From Datnioides undecimradiatus (taxonomy: Eukaryota; Chordata; Actinopteri; Lobotiformes; Datnioididae), in contig WARS01000025.1 of NCBI GenBank assembly GCA_008933995.1, forward strand, positions 5,129,477 to 5,193,476: 64,000 nt of DNA, given 5' to 3'. The notes below the pieces were generated by a model. The model saw only the letters and a program-made list of their open reading frames with translations. It ran no database searches and was not told the origin of the DNA. The translations under genes were made by a program, and so were the position numbers. This document shows, one piece after another, positions 1-12,272 of this stretch (its first letter is position 1; the number at the start of each line of letters is the position of its first letter).

Positions 1-105
1 AATAATAACATGTTCTGTAGGTACACTTATTGGATGGAAACAAAGCAAACTGTGAGATTTCAAGCAGAACATTGTTCATCAAAGTGATTCTCGTGTCATC
101 CACAG

Positions 106-2398
106 GCAGGTGTTCATCGACTTTGATACGTTGCAGACTCTGAATGCAGCTCTGAGCGTGCAGAGGCTGAGCTTCCTGCCTCAGGGCCAGACCGAGGACA
201 TAGGCTGGTACTTCAGAGATGACCTGCTGTGGCGGGAATATGGATCCCAGGTGGGGCAAAATCACGACCTAGAGATTCATTTGATTCTCAGGGTTTCCTG
301 GCTCTGAATGTCTCCTGTTCTTTATCAGAGCTCCAACCTGTCGACCTCCTCAATCAGCAGCAGAGATGTTGAGCATCAGTTCACTCTTAATCCTCAGGGA
401 TCCTTCAGTTTCACCGTGGGCTCGACCAGATACACGCTTGACTTCTCCAGTGTGTAACGTTTGTATGAAGTGTGAGCTTAATATCCAGAAATGTGATTTT
501 AACAGCCAAATCTCACAAATAATGTTTTCTCTCTGCAGCCATGACCCAAAAAAACTGCACCACAGGCATGTGCAGGAACATACGCAGGCGACCAAAATTC
601 ACGTCCAATGCGGTGGGGTATGACCTTTTTATCTGTAGGATTCATATTTATGTCTAAAACGTGTCTTTGCTGCATTCAAACAGGCACATTCTTATTATTT
701 AATGCTGTGAAATAGAGCAGCCTCAGTCTGTCGGTCCATCAGCAGGCCTTGCCAGGGAGGATTTTAGTCACCGAGTATGATTTGAAACCATACCGTATCA
801 AAGGGAGAACCCATGATGTCTCTGATGGTGTCTTCATGTCTTCGTAGCCTTCACCCCGCCTCAGTTTTTCCCACGGCTTCCTCCTCCCAGCTCACCCGTG
901 GAGGCTACAAGTGGGAGTTCATGGGAGATGAGGGGGAGTGGACAGAATACCAAGCGCAGGTAAGTACGGCATCAGATGATTTCAGGTAGTTGTGGCAGAC
1001 ATTTATATCCATAGTATACCAAAAATGCATACTAATACTTCTGATGTTTGAGGCATGGTGGTGATTTGCTTATGGACAATGTGTATTTCTCTATAAAGTG
1101 GACTTGTTTGTATTCGTGTGCAGGTATGTTCATTTGACAGCGCTGCCATCGAGAGGCAATACCAGCTGAATCCACAGGGACAGCTACACTTCAAGATCAG
1201 GAGATTCTCATACACCCTGGATTTTTCAAGTAATGCACAGCAGCGGTGGCGCTAAACCAGACTATCATTTGTTTGGTTTTGTTGCGGAAAGCTTTTTAAA
1301 TCACTGTGTACGCTGGTTTATCGTAGGTATGCAACAAGTCAATGACATCATCGGGACTGTAAGAGCAGTGAGGAGGATTGCTGATGATGGGAGTCAACAG
1401 AGCAACAGGTCAGAAGAGACATTTCAACAAACAAGGATCCATCAAAATGAATCAGATGAGCAGAAAAGCTAAAGCCAGTCCTGACTTCAAAAAGCCACTA
1501 TCTGCAATATAATGCCTATATAACTCTCACATCTAAACCCTTAAAAAGACCTTAATATAAAAATCCCTGAAAAAAAAAATCCCATTCCCTTTCAGTTTGT
1601 AAATCAATTTTGCTGCTAATGTTGTATCTTTTTGTCAGTCTCTCATACACTGAACATGCACAGCAACGCCGGATCGATTCATCTGACAGGAATATGTGAA
1701 TGGTGTCTGTAAACAACTGTCAACTTAAGTTCTTCTACTCCTCAGCTGGGGCACAACACCACAATGGCAGTTTCAGGATGTCGGTGGAATATGGAAAGAT
1801 TATTCCAAAGTAAGACATGATACGCTTTTGTTGTTGTGTAAATAAACATTCAACTCTCTGAATCTGTGAATCCCTGCCTCACACATGTGTTTAACATCTT
1901 GGTTTAGCCTCTTGGCATGTTTGCATTTGCGAATACTGCTGAGTCCCAAGATCCCTAGGGTGAGGCTTATATGTTGGTATGAGTCAAAGCTGGACATGAT
2001 CAAGGGTTACAGGTTTCACTCACTCTTATCAAGTACCCATGAGTCTTTGGAACAAACCACACTCCCATTGCTCTCTCTGTCACATAGGGAAGTAATCAGT
2101 GCAGCATATCCAGTCAGGACATCGAGCTCCAGTACCAGCAGAACCCATCAGGAACCATGGTGTTTGACACCTACAGCTTCAGATACGAGCTGAACTTCTC
2201 AGGTGAGCTGGAAACATGAGCATCTACAGTTTTGGTTAAGTTAAAACTTTTGCATGTAATGTTACAGTAATGGGTTGTGTCATGTTCCCTTTAAATCTGT
2301 CTTCTGCCATGTTCCCTTTAAATCTGTCTTCTGCAGCCATGACTCAGAGGAACCTGTCCACAAACACCACCAGATCAGTGAGACGACTTAACCAGTGA
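106..2398 (+). CDS. Tandem WWE-domain protein (PARP12/ZC3HAV1-like), 5' part off-window
   Basis: Nine coding exons fit in one continuous frame: about 106-250, 329-449, 539-617, 848-959, 1124-1229, 1327-1408, 1746-1809, 2088-2202 and 2337-2398 (TGA at 2396-2398). The first acceptor could be at 106 or 110. The protein shows three complete WWE-like units. Each starts with a Trp-containing strand (WYFRDDLLWREY, YKWEFMGDEGEWTEY, WQFQDVGGIWKDY), continues with an E-x-Q-(Y/F)-x-x-NP-x-G segment and ends in (D/N)FS-x-M-x-Q followed by V/I-R-R. Exon 1 also carries the tail of an earlier unit (FIDFDTLQ). WWE domains in PARP11-14 and RNF146 bind ADP-ribose; binding here is inferred. The frame ends right after the last WWE, with no ADP-ribosyltransferase domain. 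The start lies left of the window, so zinc fingers upstream cannot be excluded. The family call is firm; orthology is not. Confidence 0.82.
2281..2334 (+). repeat. Perfect 27-bp tandem duplication at the last splice acceptor of the WWE gene
   Basis: Bases 2281-2307 and 2308-2334 are identical 27-mers beginning CATGTTCCCT and ending GTCTTCTGC. They form the pyrimidine-rich tract before the acceptor CTGCAG of the last exon (2337). Only the second copy is followed by AG; the first runs into the start of the next copy. The duplication doubles the polypyrimidine tract without creating a second acceptor. Confidence 0.9.
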
Positions 2399-3110
2399 CT
2401 GGGACGCAGCAGCCGGTGTGCCTGCCTCAGGTTGTCCCTCACGTTGGAAGAATACAGTGCTGTTTTTCACAAGCTGCCTCGATGATTAGATGACCTTACA
2501 AAAGTTATTTCAACATTATGCATTTAACAAAATATGTGAGGAGTTCTTTATTTTCTTATATCAAGAGCCAACGAAGCATCTGCCAATTCGTTGCGCACTA
2601 AGAATATTTTTACTCCTCACTTTTTAGGTTTACCTTTGCTATAATGCTCTTGTGCTTTATTGGTTCCCACTACCTGTTTTCTTGTGCAATTGCTCTCCAT
2701 TTTGGGGTTTTGGTTTTTGGGTTAAGTTATATTTATAAATAATTGGGGTTTTGGTAAAGTCACATGAAAAGGTGCTCACAGGTCTTGGGGAGTAGAAGTA
2801 GAAGTCCTGCTAAAGCCTCTGGAATGAGTGACACAAAATCTGACAAGTTGCCTCGAGTGATGTCATTCAATCAAATTGTCAGCAGTTGAGTTGCATTGTG
2901 GGTAATGTATGTACAAGTACTGTTTCTTTAAATGATGAATGGATGGAATATTGATATCTGTGCTGTTTACTTTTTACAAGATACCTCTTTTATTCAATGC
3001 TACCTTTAATACCACCATAAAATCAGTGCACTTTGGTCTTCGTACTTCAGCGCCAGATGTTGTGTTTTAAATGCATTACACAAATAAAACCAGCGTTTGA
3101 GCATATTAGA
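2399..3110 (+). other. 3' UTR of the WWE gene with poly(A) signal
   Basis: No ORF of note follows the stop at 2396-2398. A canonical AATAAA lies at 3083-3088 in an AT-rich context, so cleavage near 3100-3110 is likely. The UTR is inferred from position and signal only. Confidence 0.6.
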
Positions 3111-5409
3111 TTGTGTACTTTCCTTTATATGTACAGATTTTCATTGGACCACCTCAGAGACCAGCACCTTAACACATTAAACAAGGGCCACACTACACAT
3201 ATATGACAGCAGTGGTATACAAACAATCTTGTAGAAGAATAAGCTTTAGTTTTCTGCTTTGGGGTTCTGCCGAGATATGTAACACACGCACCACAGATCA
3301 CATCCACTTTGTGATGAACTTAAAACTCCCCTATGCTGTACGCCGATCTACGCTTGCTCTACAGCTCCAATCCACGGAAACATTTGTAGCCTCGTGTGAC
3401 GAAAATGGAAAAATGAACAGAACCTGACGAGTCAAATTCACTAGCGAGTAACACTGCCATGCGGCTGGAGAGAGGGCTCACCTTATTCAGGTGGCCTTAT
3501 TTTACAAAAACAAACGCTGACCCAATAAAAAGACGTTACACTTCAGCATGTTAACAACAATCATTGTCAGCAGAAACACAGTGTGACCAAGGTGCATCTA
3601 AAAACCCTAAAATGGTGTAATTCTCTTCAAAAAAATGTATGTTTCAGAACGAGTGCACATTAATGATAAGCTGTTTAGAAAAATCCGACAGACCCATGTA
3701 ATTATTGTAGGTCAGTGGAGATGAAGGTAAGGGCACGTCGCCGGCTGCACGAGCCAATCGACATGCGCCCTCAACAACCAATAGGGATTATTGCACACGA
3801 CTCATCTAAGGCCTCTTAACCATTATCACAAGGACATAAAAGGCCCTCACAGAGCAATCAATTTTAAATAACTATATATTTACACTTCATAATAATATGT
3901 CACCAGCACAGATCCTCTGACTGCTGGAAAGTGCTGAAATCAAAATATAGAGTGAAAATCTTCATAAACAGAATCAACAGAAATGGTGCACGCGAAGGAT
4001 TTGGGGCCTCTTAAATACCTCGTCCGAGGCAAATCCAGCTGGATGCGTGAACTAAAATGTCATTAGTCACTGGAATCAGTAGGAATCATATAAAAAAAAT
4101 GAATGCTAAAACTCAAACTTTAGTTCTTTTGTGGTCAATCTCAGTAACATGCAACAAAGCAAGTAATTTGAGGAGCTAACGTCAGATAGCTGATTATAAA
4201 GAGAAAACATTAATACTCGAGTAACAGATGAGTGCTGTTCTAGTTTTACATATGTACCCATGTAAGGCACAACAGCCTAAGCAGTGCATGTGATACTTGT
4301 TGATCACCTTTAGCATTAGCATTAAAGAGGACACTGCTGAAGTAGCTACTCCACACATCCTGCTCAGATAAGTCATTCAAACTGCCTTTTACGGAAACTG
4401 AAAGGGTTTTCTTGTTACCGAAGGACGTGAAATGCTCGTCAACAAACTCTGAACGCAGAAAACCAACCGCTCTCTAGTCTTCCTGCTAAATAACTAAGTT
4501 TCACAGCCTGAAAACCCGGTGATACAGGAGCAAAACAAACCAAATTGGAGGAAAAAAAAAAAAAAGACGAAACCCAAACTGGAATATCAGCCCAAACTGT
4601 GTCCACAAAATGGTGCTGCAGAGAAACCGTTACCATGGAGACGGACTGCAGTGGGGCTACTTGGGCTTCCACCCCAGTCTCAGCTGCAGCCGTGGGGCTG
4701 TCAGTTTGGTACAGCCCCTTACAGATTCTCCTCCACGGAGGGGCCTCCTGGATGCAGATCAGTGACTGCAGGCTTGTCGGTGCTACACTTGAAGCTACCT
4801 CCCACTGGGCTCTGACATCCTGATGTATGTGCCATTTGGTTTTTTTTTTACGCCAACTCTTCGATCACTTTAGACATGCAGCAAAATCCTGAAATTGCCT
4901 GGAGAAGCAATAAAGGTACAGAAGCCTGAATCTACGCACACGTGAAGCATGGAAGCCACTTTTTCTACCGCTTGTTGCCAATTTTCAGTCGTAATTTTAA
5001 CATTAATAAAGTGAAACCCATTCTGTCCATTCAATCGTTTATGATATGAACGCAAAACCTTCCTGAATAAACCGAGTTGGGATTAATCTCAACTCGTTTT
5101 GGACTCCAAAGAATGTCAAGTACAAAACAGTAGGAAACCCCCCGCATTAAAGAGCACAGCAGAGAAGAAGAAGAAGTTCCCACCCCAAACGTTTGTGTCC
5201 TCCTCGTCCAGTAGAAATGGAATTCAAGTGCAGGTTAATTTGCCAGCTGAGTATGAGCGAGAGTCACAATGTAAATCAGATTAAAAATACAGACAGCAAC
5301 GCCCTTAGCGGGATTCTGTTTTCAGTGTTTTGTTCTGTGAGAGTTCAAGGCTCATCCATCCAGAGAGATTAAAAGAATATACTTCACCAGGCCTCTTGTT
5401 ACATTTCAT
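3111..5409 (-). other. Probable scyl2 3' UTR, otherwise no recognisable feature
   Basis: This 2.3-kb stretch lies between two convergent genes and carries no credible exon. Reading frames here are short and unlike any family I know. On the minus strand I see no canonical AATAAA between 3111 and 5409. The best candidate is the weak variant TATAAA (complement of 3124-3129), which would end scyl2 almost where the WWE gene ends. Two A-rich tracts (4551-4564 plus strand, 4840-4849 as T-run) are simple sequence. Confidence 0.4.
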
Positions 5410-8400
5410 TTAGCCAAACAAGTCTTTCAGATCATTGTTGACAGATGCGCTATGTTTAATTCCACTTTGGTTCAGGCTAGGGGCAGCAGCAGGTTGAGAA
5501 AAGTTCTGCGGGCTGAAAAAGGGGTTTGCTTGCATCCCAAACCCGCTGGGCACTCCTCCCATACCTACTGACGCACCCTGCATTGGAGTCTGAGTGTTCT
5601 GGGGTGAACTAAACTGATTGAGCCATGGGGTGTTGGTGCCGGTTGGAGCCTTTGGACCCATTTGGTTGAGGGTGACTTTGGGCTGAGTGGGAGTAAAAAG
5701 GCTGTCCAAAGCCGACATGTCGGGGGCTTTGTTTGTCTGCCCAATTGTTCCTTGATTATGTGCAAGGGCTCCAAAGTTTGGGGTGCTGGTGGTGGTGGCC
5801 ATGCCGCCGTAGAGGCCGGGGCCTGTGGGCCGCATGCCCATCCCCATGCCTCCTGTCTGAAAACCCATGGGTGGGTTGAAGCCGTTGGAGACGGGCGCTC
5901 CCATTGGGCCCAGCATGGGGCTGGGGGAGGGGAAGGCAGCGATGGTGGAGCCCTGCACTGGGGCTGGTCGTGCTGTGTTGGCCAAGGACAGGCTGTTTAG
6001 AGACGTCATGTTGTTGAGAAGGCTGCTGGTCAGATCCTTAGTCTGTAAAGTAAAAAGCAGTAAGATTCATCATTACAGGCCACAGGTGTTTGAACATGTG
6101 TTTGTGTGCATGGGTGTTGTCATGCGTCACCTGTGTGTTGGTGGAGGCGGGTGGTTTGATGGTCTGTGGTGCTAAAGGCTGCTGGTTCCTCAGTTTGGCT
6201 GCCTGCTCCTGCTCCTTAGCCAAGCGCTGCTTCTCCTCTAGAGTCAGAGACATCTGGAGAGGTGCGAGGGAAGGGAGACCGTGATCAAATTGGACTTCTG
6301 GTGCTAAACAGACAAAAGGTGAAGAACTGTGCAAATGAAGTATGACATTGTTTCCGTACTCTATTAGGCTGCGGCGCTGTTGCTGCAGATCCATTCTCTT
6401 TCCCATTAACGCCGGTGTTGCCAAAGATGTCATCAATCTGAAAGCAAGAAAAGACTACATTGAATCGCTGCAGCACAGAGGCGTAAAACATTCCCAGTCT
6501 GGTAGACTTAAAGCAAAAAAAAACAAAAACAAAAAACCCCGGTGTCCTTTGATCTGCGACTTTGTAGTCATAGATCCGACCTCTCACCTGGTTACTAGTG
6601 CTAGGTGGGCTCTTGACCTCCTCTGATTGGCTCCCTGGATTTGAGATGTTTATGCTCCTGTGAGACGAGAAAAGAAAATAATTTGAATAAAGGCAGTTAC
6701 TAACCCGGGTTAGTCATACCATTATCATATTCATGCAGCTAGCAGGGACCTTTAATTGCTTCCTAGGACAGATCCAATTTCCTGAGATGTTCTAGGGTAT
6801 AAAACCCCCATTAATATGCACAACCAGCTTATATTTAATCAGAGAGAATAAAGGGGGAACTATAGGACAGGGTGATTAAAAATTGTGACAGACACCTCTG
6901 CTGCTCCTGCATTATGTGCAGCTGCTCCAGCTTCGTCTTGTGCTCCGTCTCCATGCGACTCAGCATGTCCCGTATGACGACCATGAACGAGTTAAACTGA
7001 AACAATGAGTGTATCAGATGAGATCAAAAGCTAGAAATGACATTAAATGATGTTAAAGAGACCAAACAGAATAGGATGCACCGTTCACAGATTTGCAGGT
7101 TGTAGGGATAAGGTGTGTCTGGCTGTGTCATACCTGGTTAAGGTTGAGATTGTTGTCTATACTGAGAGAGACAAGGTGGGGCAGGGTCTTGGCGGCGAGG
7201 TTCTCTTTGGGGATGCCCAGCTTCTTGTGGCTGAAGGTGCACTTATAGATTCCTACGGTGAGAAAAGGAAATCATGACTCGAACCTGGAGGTTTCAACGG
7301 TTTAAATTCATATAAGTAGGAAGTGGAGTGAAGTCTGTCCTGTTACCTAGAATACCCATGAGTACTGCTGGTTCTCTGGAGGGGATCTGCTGTAGGAAGG
7401 GCAGGATCTCATCAATCACAAACCACTTGTCTAGATACTCCAAAATCTTCCCCAGACACACCAGAGAGTTCACTCTGACCTACACAGCGACAAAGGAGGA
7501 CATATACATGGAACAAATCAAAATGCACGTACAGTTTTTGGCATTTTAGCTTGTTGTAGACAGTGGTGAAAGGTAGAAAACAGACACATAAATAGGCACA
7601 GGCATTTATGCAGAGACAGACAGCCTGACAGGAACAAGCTGAGACTCACGGCGAGCGAGGAGGTCTGGAGGCAGGCCGATTTGATGCGAGGGATGAGGGA
7701 GTTCTTCATGGACGGGTAGTCAATCAGGTTGGCAAACGTCGGGATGATGTTCAGGCACAGCTCCTGCTCGGCCACAGATAAGATGTTACGAAACCTGACA
7801 TGTTTGTGATGCCTGCCGCGCTCGTTCTCACTGCGCTCTCAAGAGAGCACTGACAGGAGAAGGAGCGGAGCACAGCAGGTGGGAGAAACAACGTTCCAAG
7901 TGGAAAGCTAAAAATATACGCTGGTGAAGCAAAAATCATTGTGAGGGTGCTTATTCTCACAATGTTTGGGTTTCAGAGAGGTGCCGTCGAAAGCAAGCAG
8001 AAACCTCAAAACAGGTCTAAAAATATATTAAAGACAGCCTGTGTTTTGTTTTTTTTTATCTACTATACAGCAGCTCTTTCTTCAGTTGTTCCCTTTTCTG
8101 GTTAAGATCTGGTTAAACATAAATACCAAGCAGCCCACTCCCCCCTCTCTTGTACCTGAATCTGGACAGAGGGGGCTTCCAGAGCTCTGTAGACCATCGG
8201 CAGCACGCAGTTCTTAATGTCCTCCGCTGGGGTCTTGGTCAGAAGTAGGTCCATCTTTTGCAGGAATATCAGCAGGATCTGCACAGCGCAGGCACCCGGT
8301 TAGGAAAACAAAAGCCAAAAGCAAGACAGCTTATCTGTGCTACTTTCCACAGATGAGTGCGGCAGTGAGTGGAAGTTAACAGTGCTCTCAGTGGTTTAGC

Positions 8401-11400
8401 TTTTAGTGCTATGGACAACACGACACAGAGACTAGCTGATGTGACTGGTACTCACAGCAGAGACCACTCACCATATTACTAGCCTGAGGAAGCATGGGAA
8501 GAAAAACACAGAGACAGAGACAAATCTTGATAAAGTGACAGGCTGAGCATAAACAGAGCGTGCTCTGTAGTCGGTTATATCCATCTGACTCATCTCAAAT
8601 GCCAAAACATCATGCAAAGATCAACTGAGTACGAGGCGACAGTAATGCTGCTCTGTTAATCAACATTGCATCAGATGTGAGCAGAAGCAAACTGTGTATG
8701 CACAGTTCTGTGGTTCTGTGTGTGTGTCAGTCTACCTGAATGGGCTCTTGCTGCTTGAAGACAGGCGTGAGGTCGGGCAAGATGAGGCGAACGTACTCCT
8801 CCTTGGTGCACTCCTCGGCGATGAGCAGCACGTTGGGCAGCACGAAGGGAACCATGTCCGGGTTGACAAACTCAGAGGTCAGTGCAGGCAAGATGCGGTA
8901 CACCACCACCCTCTGCGAGAGAGGAAAAACAAAACAGAGCAGGTTCAAGAGGCCGTGAAAGACTAAACTGGAATACTGCATGTTAATGATTAGTTAACAA
9001 GAGAGCGCTTTCAGGAATCTAGAATATAAGGAAGAACAGACAACATTAAAGAGAAAACAGAAAAATGACACAAACATAAAAAAAACAATTTCCAAGAATT
9101 TGTCTAACAGTTGTACGTCTGTGTGTGAGCGAGTGCGAGAGCTCGTGCACAACTGAACAGAGAGCATGTGACAGCATGTGTGCCAACAGATATGGGAGCA
9201 TGAAAAGGGTTATATGACAGCGACATGAGCACTCTGCTGACCGTACTACCTTGGGAAGTTTGGGCAGGACTTTGGGGAGGCCTTTGTAGAACTGGGACTT
9301 CTGGAGGTTGTCCCTCTGGAAGAGGGAGTCAAAGTACTGCAGAGTCACAGCACCGACGTCGTCAAAAAAAGGAATCTGACAAACACAGAGGGATTTGCCG
9401 GCGTTAGCTCACACTGTAAAAAACGTGCCGTTCTCTGTGTCTTCGTGCATGACGTAACTATGCAAACCTTGGTCATCTGGTCTGCGTCCGGTCGGACGTT
9501 GGGCGTGACGCTGAGCAGCATTTTGACGTGGTCCCGCACCTCCTCTGGGATCTTGTTCAGCAATGATGGACTCATGGTGCTCAGCTACAGAATGAAAACA
9601 CACAGAGAGCAACAGAGGCAACTTGTTAATAAAAGGCAGTCTGACTCTAAACGGGACTAATGGGGTCAGTTTCTTATGATTTCTATGAAATCTGACTTCT
9701 TCTTTGCAACCACTGACGCCACCTCATACTGGCCGTTTCAAAGAATGCCAGGTTAAGGCACTTCCACACTGGCTTCACTGTTCAGATCCAGAGCCTGCAT
9801 ACAGATACACTACTACAACAGGCTATGATGATCCCTTCGGTGCATAATTCATCATACTTCTACCTTTGGCACACCTCCTACTCACCTGATCCAGTTGCCT
9901 GCTGAAGCTCTTAAAAATGTCATGCTTGTTGACTTGGAAAACAGGCTTTCCCTCATTGAAGACGGCATGCATGACCACGCCCAGCGAGTACATGTCAGAG
10001 GCTGAGTCACAGCTGACCGACAGGATGTACTCAGGGGCCAGGTACTCGGGGTTGGGGAGGCAGAGCGGAGGGAGGTTGGGCTCCCACTCTTTACATGTGT
10101 ACTTAGGCTGAAAGGGATGAGAGAAGACACAAATATGTGACAGAGTGTTTTGGTTGGTGTAGCCTCACAAAGGCAGAAAGCTCTGCCTGACACAATACTA
10201 CTAAACAAACAAACCTCAGCGTCTGAAGGGTTGGTAGAGGAGATGCTGAAGTCAAACCCCATGATCTTCCAGGCTCCACTCTTGTTGAGGATGATGTTCT
10301 CTGGACACAGGTTGCCGTGGACCATTTTCACCCCACTGTGGAGGAAAGACAATCCCTCTGAGATCTGTGGAGACAGAAAAATGAAAAACAAAACACATAG
10401 TTGCTTTGGCAAGCTCTGCATGGATTTTCAAATCCTATCAAGTGTCACAAAGTAGGTTTTACTAAGGGTTTACTATTACCTACCATATGTTTTTAATAAC
10501 ACATACCATTATGGTATTCTGTTCTATTCATGATCAGTCATTCATACTGTTAATGTGGCAGCGACCCTGCCCACATGATACTAAAACCTGCCTGACAACT
10601 GAGAGTTAATGTGCTCATAATAGCAAACAAGTGAGTCATCACACATAAAGGTTTCATCATGCACCACACATGTAAAGAGTGCATCTAATGTGTTGCTTAG
10701 CCAATGAGCAACAGTGTCATTACTGTGTCACGCATGACGCAGTCTGAGTTACAAGGGGGAAATATTCCCACACTAAATCTATGGGGGTTTTTTTAGCTTT
10801 ACTAAAATTCCTTATTTGTTTTATTGTGTCTGAGTATATGCTGTGTGATGACCAGGAATAAAGTAACTTTCTTTGTGTAGGAAGCAACTTTCATTGTACA
10901 AAAAATGGTTCACAAATTAGGGTAGAGCTGAGGGGATTGGTCGATTCATCGATTAGATTGACAGAAATTTAATCCATATTTCACTGGTTACAGCTTCTAA
11001 AGCCTGAATATTTGCTGTTTTTATAGTCCACTGATATCAGTTTTATAGAATTCATTGAGAAAATCATTGGGTACTAGTATATAATAACAAGCCCTATATC
11101 AGTTGTAGTTCTACATCAAGCAAGCTAACCGATCTGCACTCTCACCTGTAGCAACCCATACTTGGTCTCCACGTCGTAGAGTTTGTACTCCTTGATGTCG
11201 CTGGGCATGGGGCTGGGCAGGTTTTCCCACTGGCCCAGCACGTTGGACAGACTGGCAAACACTGGCTCTGTGCAGAACGCCAGGCAGTCTCTGAGGGTCG
11301 AATGCAGAAATAACGTCGGTGTAATTTGAATCGACTGCTTTTTTAACTGATGGGATGTTCTTGAACAGACAGAGACAATTAACAGCATGAGCAAAGGCAA

Positions 11401-12252
11401 AAACAGCAAAAACAGAGACGGAGAAGCGTTCTGAATTTAGAGCTGCCATGGGCAAAAGTTTACAAAAGACAAGAGTGGTTAGAAAAAAGGAAAGCGCAAG
11501 ACAGCCTCAACCTTATTTTACCCTCAGGGGACATACATTATTCAGAGAGCGGTCTACAGAGTCGTTTGATCATGACAAGCTTCTGCTCACGTATGCACAC
11601 ACAGCGGCAGACAAATAGATTTGTTATGCAATTTTTACCTCTGAATGTCAAGCCCCTCTTTGAGCTCTGACTCACTGAAGTTGTCCTTGTTACAAGTGTG
11701 TGTGTGTGTGTGTGTGTGTGCGCAAATGTGTGAATGTGCTTCTCACCGTGATTCTTCCAGAGGATGCTGCACAGTCAGGAGACGGGGATGACGCAGCCTG
11801 GTCAGCTGCTGCACCCCTCTTTTCAGCGAATCAATGATTTGGTCCTTCTCAAATTTCTGATACTTATCAATCATCTTCTTATCAAACACAAACACGGCCA
11901 CTTCCTGGAGGGTCAGAGACAAACAACGGTTAGCAAAAAATGAAGAGTACCTTGGTTTAATCCCACAGCGACTCCAGCTGTGGCTTCAACATCAGTCAGG
12001 TGTCTCTCCATTGAAATCTAAGCTTTTGTTGGAGCTGGTAAGAGAGAAGATATTAACACACACACACACACGCACCTGTTTGGTGGACTTTTTGGTGCCG
12101 TTGTAGATTCTCCAGCACATTCCAGGACCCCCGCTGGCGATATGCCGTCCGACCTCAAACTCTCGTGTCACCGGGTTGCCCATGACAGCGCTGGTGACGT
12201 CTGCCGTCACCTTTGTGACGGTGCTTTTTAGCTTGTTAAGCATAGACTCCAT
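5410..12252 (-). CDS. scyl2: SCY1-like pseudokinase 2 (SCYL2/CVAK104)
   Basis: Seventeen coding exons, listed 5' to 3' on the minus strand: 12252-12076, 11904-11747, 11290-11146, 10364-10215, 10107-9886, 9584-9468, 9375-9250, 8912-8736, 8278-8156, 7763-7650, 7479-7347, 7252-7134, 6996-6896, 6657-6588, 6437-6360, 6253-6131 and 6042-5410 (TAA 5412-5410). They total 921 codons, close to my memory of 929 for human. The start MESMLNKLKSTVTKVTADV and the end NNDLKDLFG match SCYL2. The kinase-like domain lacks canonical motifs: the catalytic loop reads HGNLCPENI and the DFG position reads GFD. HEAT-like helices, a charged helical segment (LEEKQRLAKEQEQAAKLR) and a Gly/Met/Pro-rich tail follow. SCYL2 is known as a clathrin/AP2-associated protein in endosome and trans-Golgi traffic. 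All introns are GT-AG; the donor after 6360 (GTACGG) is weak. Confidence 0.96.
8472..8483 (-). other. scyl2: Candidate 12-nt in-frame microexon of scyl2
   Basis: On the minus strand, a pyrimidine-rich tract ending TGCTTCCTCAG is followed by GCTAGTAATATG and then by the donor GTGAGTGG. The 12 nt would add Ala-Ser-Asn-Met between the exon ending ...EPIQ (low end 8736) and the exon starting ILLIFLQ (high end 8278). Both flanking exons are phase 0, so inclusion keeps the frame. A UGC lies just upstream of the acceptor, as in neuronal SRRM4-dependent microexons. Splice strength and phase support it; expression is unknown. Confidence 0.6.
11696..11720. repeat. (GT)n microsatellite in a scyl2 intron
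   Basis: Uninterrupted GT dinucleotides lie in the intron just 3' (minus sense) of the exon 11904-11747. A related short (CA) run is at 12058-12071 beside the donor of the first coding exon. Confidence 0.9.
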
Positions 12253-12272
12253 GTTCGGCCCGGACCTGGCAG

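Noticed and set aside
4629..4642. Third GTTACCATGGAGAC X-box-like site
   Set aside because: It lies in a probable 3' UTR far from any start site; mentioned only as a caution for the tcp11l2 pair.
5662..6175. Plus-strand frames opposite the scyl2 C-terminal exons (up to 112 codons)
   Set aside because: They are antisense shadows of the Gly/Met/Pro-rich SCYL2 tail, which matches the known protein end to end.
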